Source: CAZDDB01 sp963843285
Lineage (GTDB): Bacteria > Acidobacteriota > HRBIN11 > JAKEFK01
Length of the DNA stretch: 64,000 bases
Assembly: GCA_963843285.1 (NCBI GenBank)
Contig: CAWJJO010000016.1
Coordinates: 72,413-136,412 of the forward strand
Direction of reading: 5' to 3'
Shown here: in pieces, positions 33,308 to 41,872 of the stretch
Layout: the number at the start of each line of letters is the position of its first letter
Position numbering within the stretch: position 1 is the stretch's first letter
The notes under the pieces: model-generated
What the model saw: only the letters and a program-made list of their open reading frames with translations
The model's database searches: none
What the model was told of the DNA's origin: nothing
Translations under genes and position numbers: made by a program

Positions 33308-33481
33308 TCAGCTTCCGCAACAGTCTGTTTTATATCCGCAATGTTCGCACCAGTATACAGCTCTCATCCGGAACATCGGCTCACAGCAGCGGTCGCACAA
33401 AACTTCGTCTTTTTTTCCCGGTGGGATTGTCTGTTCTTTTCTGGATTCCGTCTTGTTTGGATTAACCCCTGCCCCAGCCAT
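33308..33481 (-). CDS. Small cysteine-rich zinc-ribbon-like protein (57 residues)
   Basis: Starts MAGAGVNPNKTESRKEQ at ATG 33481 and ends with CDRCCEPMFRMRAVYWCEHC, GYKTDCCGS: C29, C32, C33, C45, C48, C54, C55. The first two pairs make a rubredoxin-like or zinc-ribbon knuckle. First gene of the operon with the degenerate ABC and Rieske-like genes; divergent from selD. Function unknown. Confidence 0.6.
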   Translation of the reverse strand: MAGAGVNPNKTESRKEQTIPPGKKDEVLCDRCCEPMFRMRAVYWCEHCGYKTDCCGS

Positions 33482-33510
33482 CGTGCGCTCTTGTTCTAAG
33501 TGTAACGTAC

Positions 33511-33539
33511 TGGTCAAGTAATCCGCCTTCTCATATAGT
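33511..33539 (+). promoter_or_regulatory. Candidate selD promoter
   Basis: TGGTCA (33511-33516), 17 bases, TATAGT (33534-33539), 18 bases before the ATG at 33558. Confidence 0.4.
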
Positions 33540-33557
33540 AAGAAGTTGGAAATCAAT

Positions 33558-34616
33558 ATGGAAGAAGGATTCCGGCTGACAAGATTAGCCAAATCGGGTG
33601 GTTGAGCGGGAAAGTTAAGTCCGGTGGACTTACGAACAATCCTGAAGCATCTGAAAGCGGAACAGAACCTCGATCCGAACCTCCTGGTCGGACTTGAGAC
33701 TTCCGATGATGCCGGTGTGTACAAAATTTCTCCTGAAATGGCGCTGGTGCAGACCGTGGATTTCATCACGCCCGCGTGTGATGATCCATTTCTCTTTGGT
33801 CAAATCGCAGCAGCCAATTCGTTGAGCGATGTGTACGCGATGGGGGGACGTCCGCTTACGGCCATGAATCTGTGCTGCTTTCCGCAGGAAGATGTCGACC
33901 CCACGATCTTTTCGGATATTCTCCGCGGCGGCTTGAGCAAGATTCGGGAATCAGGGGCTGTGCTTGCAGGGGGGCACACAGTAAAGGATCAGGAACTGAA
34001 ATACGGTCTTTCTGTGACGGGTCTGGTTCATCCGGACCGGATCTTGCGCAACAGCAGCTCAAAATCGGGAGACAAGCTCGTACTCACCAAAAAGATTGGA
34101 ACCGGCGTGATCATTACCGGCGCAAAGAACGATATCATCACAGCAACGGTTGCTGAAGAAGCGTTCCAGAATATGGCAACGTTGAACAAAACTGCCTGTG
34201 AAGTAATGATCGAAGCCGGCGTTCATGCTTGCACCGATGTTTCCGGATTTGGTCTGGCGGGACATCTTTGCGAGATGGCACTCGGGAGCGGAATGCGGAT
34301 CAACCTGAATCTGCTCGCAGTTCCTGTGTATCCGGTCAGCATCGAATTGTTCGGCCGCGGGTTACGAACCGGTGTGACTCTATCAAATAAGCAGGCATCC
34401 GCGGCATGCGTGCAGCTTCAACAGGAGTTTCCAAAGGAAAAAGAAATGATCCTCTATGATCCTCAGACCTCAGGGCCGCTGGTTATTTCTGTTTCGCCTG
34501 AGAAGGCAGATTCTCTGGTTGCAGAATTGAAGAAGCGTGGAGTTAGGGATGCAGCAATCATAGGGGATGTTGAAGCGTCATCAACGTCTGGACTTTTCGT
34601 CCGCGACTCTCTATAA
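33558..34616 (+). CDS. selD: Selenide, water dikinase, selenocysteine-containing (UGA at codon 16)
   Basis: SelD makes selenophosphate from selenide and ATP for Sec-tRNA and selenouridine synthesis. Reading ATG 33558 through the in-frame TGA at 33603-33605 gives MEEGFRLTRLAKSGGUAGKL, which restores the family N-terminus (LT...GxGCxxK): U16 sits at the catalytic Cys17 position of E. coli SelD and K19 at its Lys20. The product is 352 residues, normal length; starting after the TGA (GTG 33624) would give 330 residues without active site. Downstream: DDAGVY, TVDFITPACDDPF, GGHTVKD, ACTDVSGFGLAGHL, all canonical. A SECIS-like hairpin follows the TGA. Implies that the genome also encodes SelA/SelB/tRNA-Sec, not in this window. 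Confidence 0.93.
33603..33632 (+). promoter_or_regulatory. SECIS-like element in selD
   Basis: The UGA at 33603-33605 is followed 10 bases later by TAAGTCC (33616-33622), loop GGT (33623-33625) and GGACTTA (33626-33632), a perfect 7-bp stem. The loop begins with GG, 17 bases after the UGA, matching known bacterial SECIS requirements (guanine at the start of the apical loop, about 16-37 bases from UGA). Confidence 0.75.
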
Positions 34617-34689
34617 TTTTTTCCGGAACGTTCTCTTCTCTTCGGGAAAATCAGAACCATGCCGTTTTTGGACAAGGAGAGTCTGTAAA

Positions 34690-35043
34690 GTGAAAGACCT
34701 GGTTGCTCTTGCCTTGATGGCGCTGATAACTGGTGGCCTTGCCGTGGCGATTGTATGGCTCACAAGTATCCTGGGTCCGAAAAGCCACAGCCCGATCAAA
34801 GATGAGCCTTTCGAAACGGGAATGCCCACGTTCAAGATTGTGCATTCTCAGATCCCGGTCAAATTCTATCTGGTGGCTCTCCTCTTTGTTGTGTTTGATG
34901 TTGAATTGACGTTCCTTTTTCCGTGGGCGGTCGTCTTTCGCGAATTGGGATGGGTCGCCTTTGCCAGCATGTCCATCTTCCTGGCTCTTCTGTTTGTGAC
35001 CCTCGTCTATGCGTGGAAGAAGGGGGTATTATCATGGAAGTAG
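34690..35043 (+). CDS. nuoA: NADH-quinone oxidoreductase subunit A
   Basis: 117 residues from GTG 34690, behind AAGGAG at 34674. Three membrane helices; the conserved loop KDEPFETGMP is typical of NuoA, and the middle helix KFYLVALLFVVFDVELTFLFPWA carries the conserved acidic FDVE. Part of the membrane arm near the quinone site. The stop overlaps nuoB by 10 bases. A longer reading from 34567 runs back into selD and is not credible. Confidence 0.95.
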   Translation: MKDLVALALMALITGGLAVAIVWLTSILGPKSHSPIKDEPFETGMPTFKIVHSQIPVKFYLVALLFVVFDVELTFLFPWAVVFRELGWVAFASMSIFLALLFVTLVYAWKKGVLSWK

Positions 35044-35510
35044 ATAAGGTTCTTGCAGGCGACACATTCTTTACAACAAGGCTGAATGACGTCATCGGTT
35101 GGGCGCGCAAGTTTTCCATCTTTTCTTATCCGTTTGTGACCGCGTGTTGCGGGATGGAATACATGTCCGTCAGCGCCGGACACTACGATATTGATCGTTT
35201 TGGCGCCGGGTTGCCGCGATTTTCGCCGCGCCAGTGCGATCTGCTTATGGTGGTTGGAACGGTCAGTCAAAAGATTGCGCCCGTCCTTGTGCGCATCCAT
35301 GAGCAAATGTGTAACCCCAAATGGACTGTTGCCTTTGGAGTTTGCACCTGCACCGGCGGATTTTATGATGATTATTCCACTGTTCAGGGCATCGATACGA
35401 TCATCCCGGTGGACATGTACATTCCCGGATGCCCGCCCCGGCCGGAAACTGTTCTAGATGGCCTGATCAAACTGCAGAGAAAGATCCAGCGTCAGAAGCA
35501 GGCGGTATAA
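35034..35510 (+). CDS. nuoB: NADH-quinone oxidoreductase subunit B
   Basis: 158 residues. Holds the terminal [4Fe-4S] cluster N2 next to the quinone site: the tandem cysteines in TACCGMEYM, the cysteine of GVCTCTGGF and that of PGCPPRPE are present. Start ATG 35034 overlaps nuoA and has a GGGGG site upstream. Followed by nuoC after 9 bases. Confidence 0.96.
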   Translation: MEVDKVLAGDTFFTTRLNDVIGWARKFSIFSYPFVTACCGMEYMSVSAGHYDIDRFGAGLPRFSPRQCDLLMVVGTVSQKIAPVLVRIHEQMCNPKWTVAFGVCTCTGGFYDDYSTVQGIDTIIPVDMYIPGCPPRPETVLDGLIKLQRKIQRQKQAV

Positions 35511-35519
35511 TCCATACCC

Positions 35520-36001
35520 ATGGAAACCACCAATCTGATCCAGACCATCCGAGAAAAAGTCTCTACGGATGTCCTCGGCTATCACTCCTATCTTGGCGAT
35601 GATACGGTTGTGATCCGCAAAGAAAGCCTGCTCACCATCATGAAAATGTTGAAGGAGCAATTTCAGCTTTCCACATTAACCGATCTAACCGCCGTGGATT
35701 TTCTAGCGCAGCATCCCCGTTTTGAAGTCGTTTATCATCTGCATTCTATTGAAAAAAATGTGCGCCTTCGTGTAAAAGTCCCGGTTGCGGATGGGGAAGA
35801 AGTAGACTCCCTGACTCCGCTTTGGCCGATCGCAAACTGGCTGGAACGGGAAGTCTGGGACATGTTTGGATCCGTTTCACCAATCATCCTGATTTGCGCC
35901 GCATTCTAATGTACGATGAATTTGTGGGCCATCCACTTCGAAAAGACTACCCGATTAACAAACGGCAACCGAGAGTAAAACCGCGAAATGAGCGAAACTA
36001 A
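35520..36001 (+). pseudogene. nuoC: NADH-quinone oxidoreductase subunit C, frameshifted
   Basis: The first 117 codons encode a normal NuoC 30-kDa subunit to NWLEREVWDMFG. At GGATCCGTTT (about 35870) one base is missing compared with the expected GGAATCCGTTT; the reading frame then ends in a false stop at 35909. In the other frame the conserved end follows at once: RFTNHPDLRRILMYDEFVGH and PLRKDYPINKRQPRVKP, with stop TAA at 35999-36001. So this is a single-base deletion, real or a sequencing error, in an otherwise sound gene. NuoC is part of the connecting arm. The restored end overlaps nuoD by 14 bases. Confidence 0.88.
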
Positions 36002-37343
36002 GACGGAAGACCAAATCGTATCGGACGCCCCGGGCAGCATGATGCTGAACATGGGGCCGTCGCACCCGGCCATGCATGGCGTCGTCCGTATTATCTTGAA
36101 TCTAGAAGGGGAGTTGATCAAGAAGGCGGAGATGGAAATTGGATATTTGCACAGAGCCTTTGAGAAACATGCGGAAAGCGTCACCTATACGCAGGTGATT
36201 CCGTGGACCGACCGTTTGAATTACGTTTCGCCTCTGATCAATAACTTTGGCTACGCCATGTGTGTTGAAAAATTGCTTGGCGTTCAAATTACAGATCGGT
36301 GCAAATACATTCGTGTGATCATGAGCGAGATCTCGCGCGTGGTGGATCACCTCACCTGCATAGGCGCATCGGCGATGGAGCTTGGCGCATTCACAGTTTT
36401 TCTTTACATGATGAAAGCGCGCGAATATCTGTACGAATTGATTGAAGACGTTACCGGCGCCAGAATCACGATCAGCTATGTGCGCATCGGCGGTGTGAAA
36501 GCGGACCTCCCGGAAGGATTCAGAGAGCGTTGCATCGTCGCATTTCAGAAGGTTCGCGACGTATTGAAAGATTGTGATGGATTGTTGACAAAGAATCGCA
36601 TTTTTACGGATCGCATGCAGGGGATCGGCGGTATCTCGAAGGAAGATGCGCTTGCCTATTCTTTTACGGGTCCGATGCTGCGCGCCTGCGGTGTCCCTTA
36701 TGATGTGCGTCGCGCAGAGCCCTATTTCGTCTATGAGGATCTGGACTTCGAGATTCCGGTCGGCGAAAACGGCGACAATCTGGATCGCTATCTGGTGCGT
36801 ATGGAAGAAATGGAACAGAGCATGCGGATTGTGGAGCAGGCGCTCGAAAAAATTCCGGGCGGCGCAATCAGCGTAGATATGGAAGGAAATGAGATTCCTC
36901 CGGCTGTCACGGTTGATGAAGCGAAAATGGGCCGAGTGAAAGACCTGCTGGATGTCCAGGTGGATGTGTCTCCAAATCTCGAAGGCCAGGAAAAGAGCGT
37001 CTACTATGGCGTGAACCCGGATGTAAAGTCCGTTGTGATTCCACCCAAGCAGCAATCGTATACCAACATTGAAGGGCTCATGAATCATTTCAAGCTTGTG
37101 ATGTACGGACACGGAATCCGCCCGCCAAAGGGAGAAGCGTATGTCTGTGTGGAGGGCGGCAACGGGGAGCTCGGGTTCTACATTGTGAGTGACGGAAGCG
37201 ACATTCCATATCGTGTTCGCGTCCGGCCACCCTGCTTTAACTTTGTTGCTGCGTTTCCGAAGATGATTGAAGGACTGATGATTGCGGATGTGATTCCCAC
37301 GTTTGGTTCCATCAATATGATCGCAGGGGAACTGGACCACTGA
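35988..37343 (+). CDS. nuoD: NADH-quinone oxidoreductase subunit D
   Basis: 451 residues, somewhat longer than the usual about 400. Quinone-site 49-kDa subunit: MLNMGPSHPAMHGVVRI, IGYLHRAFEKHAE, YVSPLINNFGYAMCVEKLLG and RACGVPYDVRRAEPY are all present. The C-terminal third has an insert around PGGAISVDMEGNEIPPAVTVDEAKMG before GEAYVCVEGGNGELGFYIVSDGS. Ends IAGELDH where GEVDR is usual. No sign of damage, unlike nuoC. Confidence 0.96.
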   Translation: MSETKTEDQIVSDAPGSMMLNMGPSHPAMHGVVRIILNLEGELIKKAEMEIGYLHRAFEKHAESVTYTQVIPWTDRLNYVSPLINNFGYAMCVEKLLGVQITDRCKYIRVIMSEISRVVDHLTCIGASAMELGAFTVFLYMMKAREYLYELIEDVTGARITISYVRIGGVKADLPEGFRERCIVAFQKVRDVLKDCDGLLTKNRIFTDRMQGIGGISKEDALAYSFTGPMLRACGVPYDVRRAEPYFVYEDLDFEIPVGENGDNLDRYLVRMEEMEQSMRIVEQALEKIPGGAISVDMEGNEIPPAVTVDEAKMGRVKDLLDVQVDVSPNLEGQEKSVYYGVNPDVKSVVIPPKQQSYTNIEGLMNHFKLVMYGHGIRPPKGEAYVCVEGGNGELGFYIVSDGSDIPYRVRVRPPCFNFVAAFPKMIEGLMIADVIPTFGSINMIAGELDH

Positions 37344-37344
37344 T

Positions 37345-38976
37345 ATGCCGACGTTGAAAATTGACGGACGTGAAGTAACAGTCGAAAAAGGGCGGACGAT
37401 CATTCAGGCCTGCGAGCAGCTTGGAATTGAAGTTCCGCGGTACTGCTACCATCCCGGACTGCGTGTTGTCGGTTCCTGCCGCATGTGTATGGTGGAAGTC
37501 GAAAAGATGCCGAAGCTGATGATCGCATGCAATACGACTGCGACAGATGACATGGTGGTTTCCACTCAGACGACGAAAGTCAAAGAAGCACGCAGGTCCG
37601 TTCTGGAATTTCTACTGCTCAATCATCCCCTGGATTGTCCCGTGTGTGATCGAGCCGGTGAGTGTGAGCTGCAGAACTATTACATGAAGTTTGGCCTTCA
37701 CAACAGCCGCCTCCATGAAAACAAAATGAAGCGCAAAAAAGCGTTTCCGATCGGTCCGCATGTCATCCTGGATCAGGAGCGCTGTGTACTCTGTTCCCGC
37801 TGTATTCGATTTACCGATGAAATTTCCAAATCGCATGAATTGGGAATCTTTAACAAGGGTACCTGGTCTGAGGTGAATGTCTTTCCAGGACACCAGCTGG
37901 AGAACAAATATTCCGGAAATGTGGTGGACATCTGCCCTGTGGGCGCGCTACTGGACCGCGATTTCCGTTACCAGATGAGTGTCTGGTATCTGAAAGACAG
38001 CTTTTCGGTATGTCCCGGTTGTTCGACAGGCTGCAATATCCGGATTCAATACAATTTGACCCGCTCGTACAAAATTCCCGGGCGCCGCGTTTTGCGGCTG
38101 AAGCCGAGATTCAACGAACAGGTCAATCGTTACTGGATGTGTGATGAAGGACGCTACAACTACAAATGGATCGATGCAGACCGGATTGAAGAGCCTCTGG
38201 TTCACCAGGAAGATGGATGGAAACCGGTGGGGTGGGGCGAAATCCTGAAGCACCTTGCGGAGCAAATCAAGCAGACGATGGAACAGCACGGGCCCGCTTC
38301 GGTGGGGATCATTCCGTCTCCGCAAATGACGAACGAAGAGTTATATCTGGTGCGGAAGATTTTCTATGATCATTTGAAGATTCCATTGCTGCATTTTTCG
38401 ATTCCGTCAAAGCCGAACGCGACGCAGGACAATTTTCTGATCAAGAAAGATAAGAATCCCAACACGTTGGGCGCAGAGTTGATTCTTCCCGAACAAAAAG
38501 GATTGCCTGTGGAGGCCGTTCTGGAAGCGGCAAAAGCCGGCATGTTGAAGCTCCTCTACATTTTTCATTCGAACCTGGTAGAAGAATTCGGGCAACCGCG
38601 TGTCGGCGAAGCCCTGGACCAGGTCGATACGGTCGTTTATCATGGAACAAACAGGTCGGCAATTCTGGACTTTTCGACGTTTGTTGTCCCCGCAGCGACA
38701 TACGCAGAAAAGGATGGGACGTTTACAAATTTCCAGGGACGTGTCCAACGAATTTTCCCCGCGTTGTCTCCGCTCGCCGAGTCGCGCCCCACACTGGAGA
38801 TCTTGCGCGATCTTGGGACAGCTCTTGGTGTGGGAATCCCATCTGCCGCCTCCGCGGAAGTATTCAGGGAACTGGGCTCGAAAATCCCGGCGTTTGGCGA
38901 AATGAATTATGACACCATCGGATTGTCCGGTCAGTTGATCAAACAGACTCCCGAACCGGCAGTGGCGGCTGATTGA
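37345..38976 (+). CDS. nuoG: NADH-quinone oxidoreductase subunit G (short form)
   Basis: 543 residues; typical NuoG has 700-900. N-terminal [2Fe-2S] (YCYHPGLRVVGSCRMC, then ACNT), His-Cys [4Fe-4S] (HPLDCPVCDRAGEC), CVLCSRC and DICPVGAL, then the extra N7-type cluster CPGCSTGCN ... WMCDEGRYN. The molybdopterin-like domain (about 270-543) is strongly shortened. It follows nuoD directly without nuoE and nuoF, the NADH-dehydrogenase subunits. Two bases separate the nuoD stop from its ATG. Confidence 0.93.
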   Translation: MPTLKIDGREVTVEKGRTIIQACEQLGIEVPRYCYHPGLRVVGSCRMCMVEVEKMPKLMIACNTTATDDMVVSTQTTKVKEARRSVLEFLLLNHPLDCPVCDRAGECELQNYYMKFGLHNSRLHENKMKRKKAFPIGPHVILDQERCVLCSRCIRFTDEISKSHELGIFNKGTWSEVNVFPGHQLENKYSGNVVDICPVGALLDRDFRYQMSVWYLKDSFSVCPGCSTGCNIRIQYNLTRSYKIPGRRVLRLKPRFNEQVNRYWMCDEGRYNYKWIDADRIEEPLVHQEDGWKPVGWGEILKHLAEQIKQTMEQHGPASVGIIPSPQMTNEELYLVRKIFYDHLKIPLLHFSIPSKPNATQDNFLIKKDKNPNTLGAELILPEQKGLPVEAVLEAAKAGMLKLLYIFHSNLVEEFGQPRVGEALDQVDTVVYHGTNRSAILDFSTFVVPAATYAEKDGTFTNFQGRVQRIFPALSPLAESRPTLEILRDLGTALGVGIPSAASAEVFRELGSKIPAFGEMNYDTIGLSGQLIKQTPEPAVAAD

Positions 38977-40064
38977 TGAGCCTGGTGTGGATATCTCTGA
39001 TCAAAATCGGAATTACCTTGTTCTGGGTGTTGAATCTTGCTGCGGTGCTGACCTGGGTCGAACGGAAACAGAGCGCGGTCATGCAGGATCGGATCGGGGC
39101 GAACCGTGCCAACATTGGGCCGTTCCGCATGATCGGACTTTTCCAGATCCTGGCCGACTCGCTCAAGATGCTGCTCAAAGAGGATTGGGTGCCGCCCGGC
39201 GGGAACAAGTTTCTCCATACGATCGCCCCGATGATCTCCTTCTTTTTTGCCATGATGGCATTCGCAGTCATTCCGATTGGAAACTATATTCAGATCGGTA
39301 GCGCACATATTCCTCTCTACATCTTTGGATCGAATGTCGCCATTCTCTTCGTCTTTGCGATGCTTTCACTGGAGATCTACGGCGTTGTGTTTGCGGGTTA
39401 TTCCTCAAACAACAACTACGCGATGCTTGGCGCATTAAGAGGAAGCGCGCAAATGTTCTCCTACGAAATCACGTTTGGCGCAACCTTGATCGGTCTGTTT
39501 ATGATTTTCGGAACTCTCAATCTTCAGGAACTCGTGATTAGGCAGAAAGGGTTGGCATTTGGCTTTCTGCCACGGTGGGGAGTGTTCGTGCAGCCGCTCG
39601 GCTTTATTCTTTTTTGCGCAGCGGGCCTGGCAGAAACCAAGCGCGCTCCGTTTGATTTGCCGGAAGGAGAATCGGAAATTGTCGGCTATTTTACAGAGTA
39701 CAGCGGTCTTAAATGGGGTGTGTTTATGCTGGTCGATTTCGTCGAGACCATCCTGATCGCGGCCCTGGTAACGGTTCTCTTTCTCGGAGGCTGGCAGGTC
39801 CCGTTTCTATTCCAGGATGGTTTCCACTGGGGATCAGACATTCTCACAATTTCGCCGGTCTGGGTTACGATCCTCCAGGTACTCATTTTCTTCGTGAAGA
39901 TGAGTATCTTTATCTGGACCTTTATGTTGATTCGCTGGACGCTTCCACGGTTTCGCTATGATCAGTTGATGAGACTCGGATGGAACATCATGTTGCCTCT
40001 TTCGTTGTTGAACATATTTATCACCGGATTTATCGTGTTGTTAAGGGATACCTATCGTGGCTAA
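38973..40064 (+). CDS. nuoH: NADH-quinone oxidoreductase subunit H
   Basis: 363 residues, about eight membrane helices; forms the quinone channel at the base of the membrane arm. Motifs: TWVERKQSAVMQDRIGANRANIGPF, LADSLKMLLKED, GSNNNYAML-type loop (GYSSNNNYAMLGALRGSAQMFSYE) and AETKRAPFDLPEGESEIVGYFTEYSGLKWG. Overlaps the nuoG stop by four bases (ATGA). Confidence 0.97.
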   Translation: MMSLVWISLIKIGITLFWVLNLAAVLTWVERKQSAVMQDRIGANRANIGPFRMIGLFQILADSLKMLLKEDWVPPGGNKFLHTIAPMISFFFAMMAFAVIPIGNYIQIGSAHIPLYIFGSNVAILFVFAMLSLEIYGVVFAGYSSNNNYAMLGALRGSAQMFSYEITFGATLIGLFMIFGTLNLQELVIRQKGLAFGFLPRWGVFVQPLGFILFCAAGLAETKRAPFDLPEGESEIVGYFTEYSGLKWGVFMLVDFVETILIAALVTVLFLGGWQVPFLFQDGFHWGSDILTISPVWVTILQVLIFFVKMSIFIWTFMLIRWTLPRFRYDQLMRLGWNIMLPLSLLNIFITGFIVLLRDTYRG

Positions 40065-40584
40065 AGAACTAAAGGTAAAAGTAATGAAAGTGCCTTCTCT
40101 GCAGAAGAGGAGTTTTTTGGAAGACGCATATCTTCCCGAGATCATGAAGGGGCTCCGCATTACCGCAAAGCATTTCTGGGTGAACATGTGGATCCACCTG
40201 CGGCACAAGATCGGTCTCAAGACAAAGAATCGAGGCTCAATTACCTATCAATATCCGGAAGAACGGCGTCCGCTTTCGCCACGGGTTCGCACCCTGCATC
40301 GTCTGGTAAAACGTGAAGATGGCAGTCCGCGTTGTGTTGCCTGCATGATGTGCGAGACCATCTGTCCTGCAAAATGTATTTATATTGTGGGTGCGGATCA
40401 CCCCGATCCGAATATTGAGAAACATCCCGTCCGGTTTGATATCGATCTCGGTGTGTGTGTTTTTTGCGGACTCTGCGTGGAAGCATGTCCCGAAGATGCC
40501 ATCCGGATGGATACCGGGATTCTGGAGTTTTCATCTGAAAGTCGCGAAGGAATGATCTACCATATGAAGGATCTTCTGAGGTAG
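40057..40584 (+). CDS. nuoI: NADH-quinone oxidoreductase subunit I
   Basis: 175 residues. Two [4Fe-4S] ferredoxin motifs, CVACMMCETICPAKC and CVFCGLCVEACPEDA, carry electrons to NuoB. GTG start at 40057 overlaps nuoH by 8 bases. The N-terminal region (GLRITAKHFWVNM) forms the amphipathic membrane contact. The operon ends here: subunits J to N do not follow; the next gene is lipA after a fold-back repeat. Confidence 0.96.
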   Translation: MAKELKVKVMKVPSLQKRSFLEDAYLPEIMKGLRITAKHFWVNMWIHLRHKIGLKTKNRGSITYQYPEERRPLSPRVRTLHRLVKREDGSPRCVACMMCETICPAKCIYIVGADHPDPNIEKHPVRFDIDLGVCVFCGLCVEACPEDAIRMDTGILEFSSESREGMIYHMKDLLR

Positions 40585-40590
40585 GACTTG

Positions 40591-40710
40591 AAAAATCAAA
40601 TATCAAATATCAAAAATCAAATAAACATAAATTCATAAGCAAAGAACTGTTATCGCTTGCTGGTTATTTTACTTGTTTGATTATGTTTATTTGATTTTTG
40701 ATTTTTGATA
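40591..40710. repeat. Fold-back repeat, copy D
   Basis: Left arm 40591-40630 (AAAAATCAAATATCAAATAT... AAACATAA), right arm 40681-40710 (TTATGTTTATTTGATTTTTG...). The right arm runs right up to the lipA start codon. The only copy between genes of the same direction. Confidence 0.85.
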
Positions 40711-41582
40711 TGGATATGACAAGGCCTCGATTACCCGAATGGATCAAGGCTCGCTTTCCAGGCGGAGACGGCTATCACCGTCTGAAAGGGATCATGCGCG
40801 ATCTCAAGCTCAATACGGTTTGCGAGGACGCGCATTGCCCGAACATCGGTGAATGCTGGAACCGCGGGACTGCCACCTTTATGATCCTGGGTGATATTTG
40901 CACGCGCGGTTGCCGCTATTGTGCCGTAGCAAAAGGGAAGCCGGAAGGTCTGGATCTGGAGGAGCCGGTCCGCGTTGCGGAAGCGGTCCGCCAAATGAAC
41001 CTTCGGCATGTCGTAATCACATCCGTCGATCGCGATGATCTTGCAGACGGTGGCGCCGGCATCTTTGCCCAAACGATCCGGCAGATCCGTAAACACGTTC
41101 CGGCCTGCGCTATTGAAGTGCTGATTCCGGATTTCAAAGGCGATCCGGATGCGCTTCGAACTGTAATGGAAGCAGCGCCTGATATTCTCAATCACAACAC
41201 CGAAACTGTGCCGCGACTGTATCCAACCATCCGGCTCGGTGGAAAATATCAGACTACTCTGGAACTTCTGCGCTGCGCAAGTGAGTGGTATCCATCCTCG
41301 ATTACAAAAACCGGAATCATGCTTGGACTCGGCGAGATGGATCATGAAATTGAAGAAGTCATTCGCGATCTTGTTTCGATTGGTGTAAACATTCTCACGC
41401 TGGGCCAGTATTTGCAACCTACAAAAAAGCACGCGCCGGTCGCAAAGTTTTATCACCCCGATGAGTTTCGCTTCTGGAAAGAGAAAGGCGAGTTGATGGG
41501 GATCGGACATGTCGAATCCGGCCCGCTGGTTCGCAGTTCCTACCACGCCGAAGAACAACTGGAACTCCTGCAAGTCCACTAA
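40710..41582 (+). CDS. lipA: Lipoyl synthase
   Basis: 290 residues from ATG 40710 (ATG 40716 is also possible; an in-frame TTG at 40698 lies in the repeat). Radical SAM enzyme that inserts two sulfurs into octanoyl groups on lipoate-dependent enzymes. Auxiliary cluster CEDAHCPNIGEC, radical SAM CTRGCRYC, and the C-terminal RSSYHAEE serine that ligates the auxiliary cluster are all present. It depends on Fe-S supply from the isc/suf genes nearby. Confidence 0.96.
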   Translation: MDMTRPRLPEWIKARFPGGDGYHRLKGIMRDLKLNTVCEDAHCPNIGECWNRGTATFMILGDICTRGCRYCAVAKGKPEGLDLEEPVRVAEAVRQMNLRHVVITSVDRDDLADGGAGIFAQTIRQIRKHVPACAIEVLIPDFKGDPDALRTVMEAAPDILNHNTETVPRLYPTIRLGGKYQTTLELLRCASEWYPSSITKTGIMLGLGEMDHEIEEVIRDLVSIGVNILTLGQYLQPTKKHAPVAKFYHPDEFRFWKEKGELMGIGHVESGPLVRSSYHAEEQLELLQVH

Positions 41583-41608
41583 CGTTATTTATATCAGGAG
41601 GATTTGCC

Positions 41609-41794
41609 ATGGCGCTTGTTCGTTCGAAGAGTGACCGGATGATCGCCGGTGTGTGCGGGGGACTTGCGAAGAGCCTGGGTTGGGATCCGACAATAGTGCG
41701 GATTCTGTATGTTCTGGTTTCGATTCTTTCTGCAGCTTTTCCCGGGACGATTGTATATATCATCCTGTGGATCGTCATGCCCGAAGAAGTATAA
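41609..41794 (+). CDS. PspC-domain membrane protein
   Basis: 61 residues. RSKSDRMIAGVCGGLAKSLGWDP followed by one long hydrophobic helix (ILYVLVSILSAAFPGTIVYIILWIVMP) is the whole PspC domain. In enteric bacteria PspC senses envelope stress; many bacteria carry such stand-alone copies of unknown role. AGGAGG is 7 bases before the start. Confidence 0.9.
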   Translation: MALVRSKSDRMIAGVCGGLAKSLGWDPTIVRILYVLVSILSAAFPGTIVYIILWIVMPEEV

Positions 41795-41798
41795 TTAA

Positions 41799-41869
41799 GC
41801 ACGGAAACACGGAATACACGGAAGGGAAAATTGAAAATCCCTAAAATTCTGTGTATTCCGTGGTTAAAT
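41799..41869. repeat. CACGGAA-type hairpin repeat, copy 3
   Basis: GCACGGAAACACGGAATACACGG... and ...TTCTGTGTATTCCGTGG are inverted arms with 9-base repeats (NNACACGGA). Between the PspC and HD-domain genes. Confidence 0.75.
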
Positions 41870-41872
41870 CCT

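Noticed and set aside
33624..34616. SelD starting at GTG 33624
   Set aside because: This removes the catalytic Cys/Sec and Lys. The ATG 33558 reading through UGA restores the conserved N-terminus and the normal length.
35520..35909. Short but intact NuoC of 129 residues
   Set aside because: The conserved C-terminal segment continues at once in the next frame, so the early stop comes from a frameshift.
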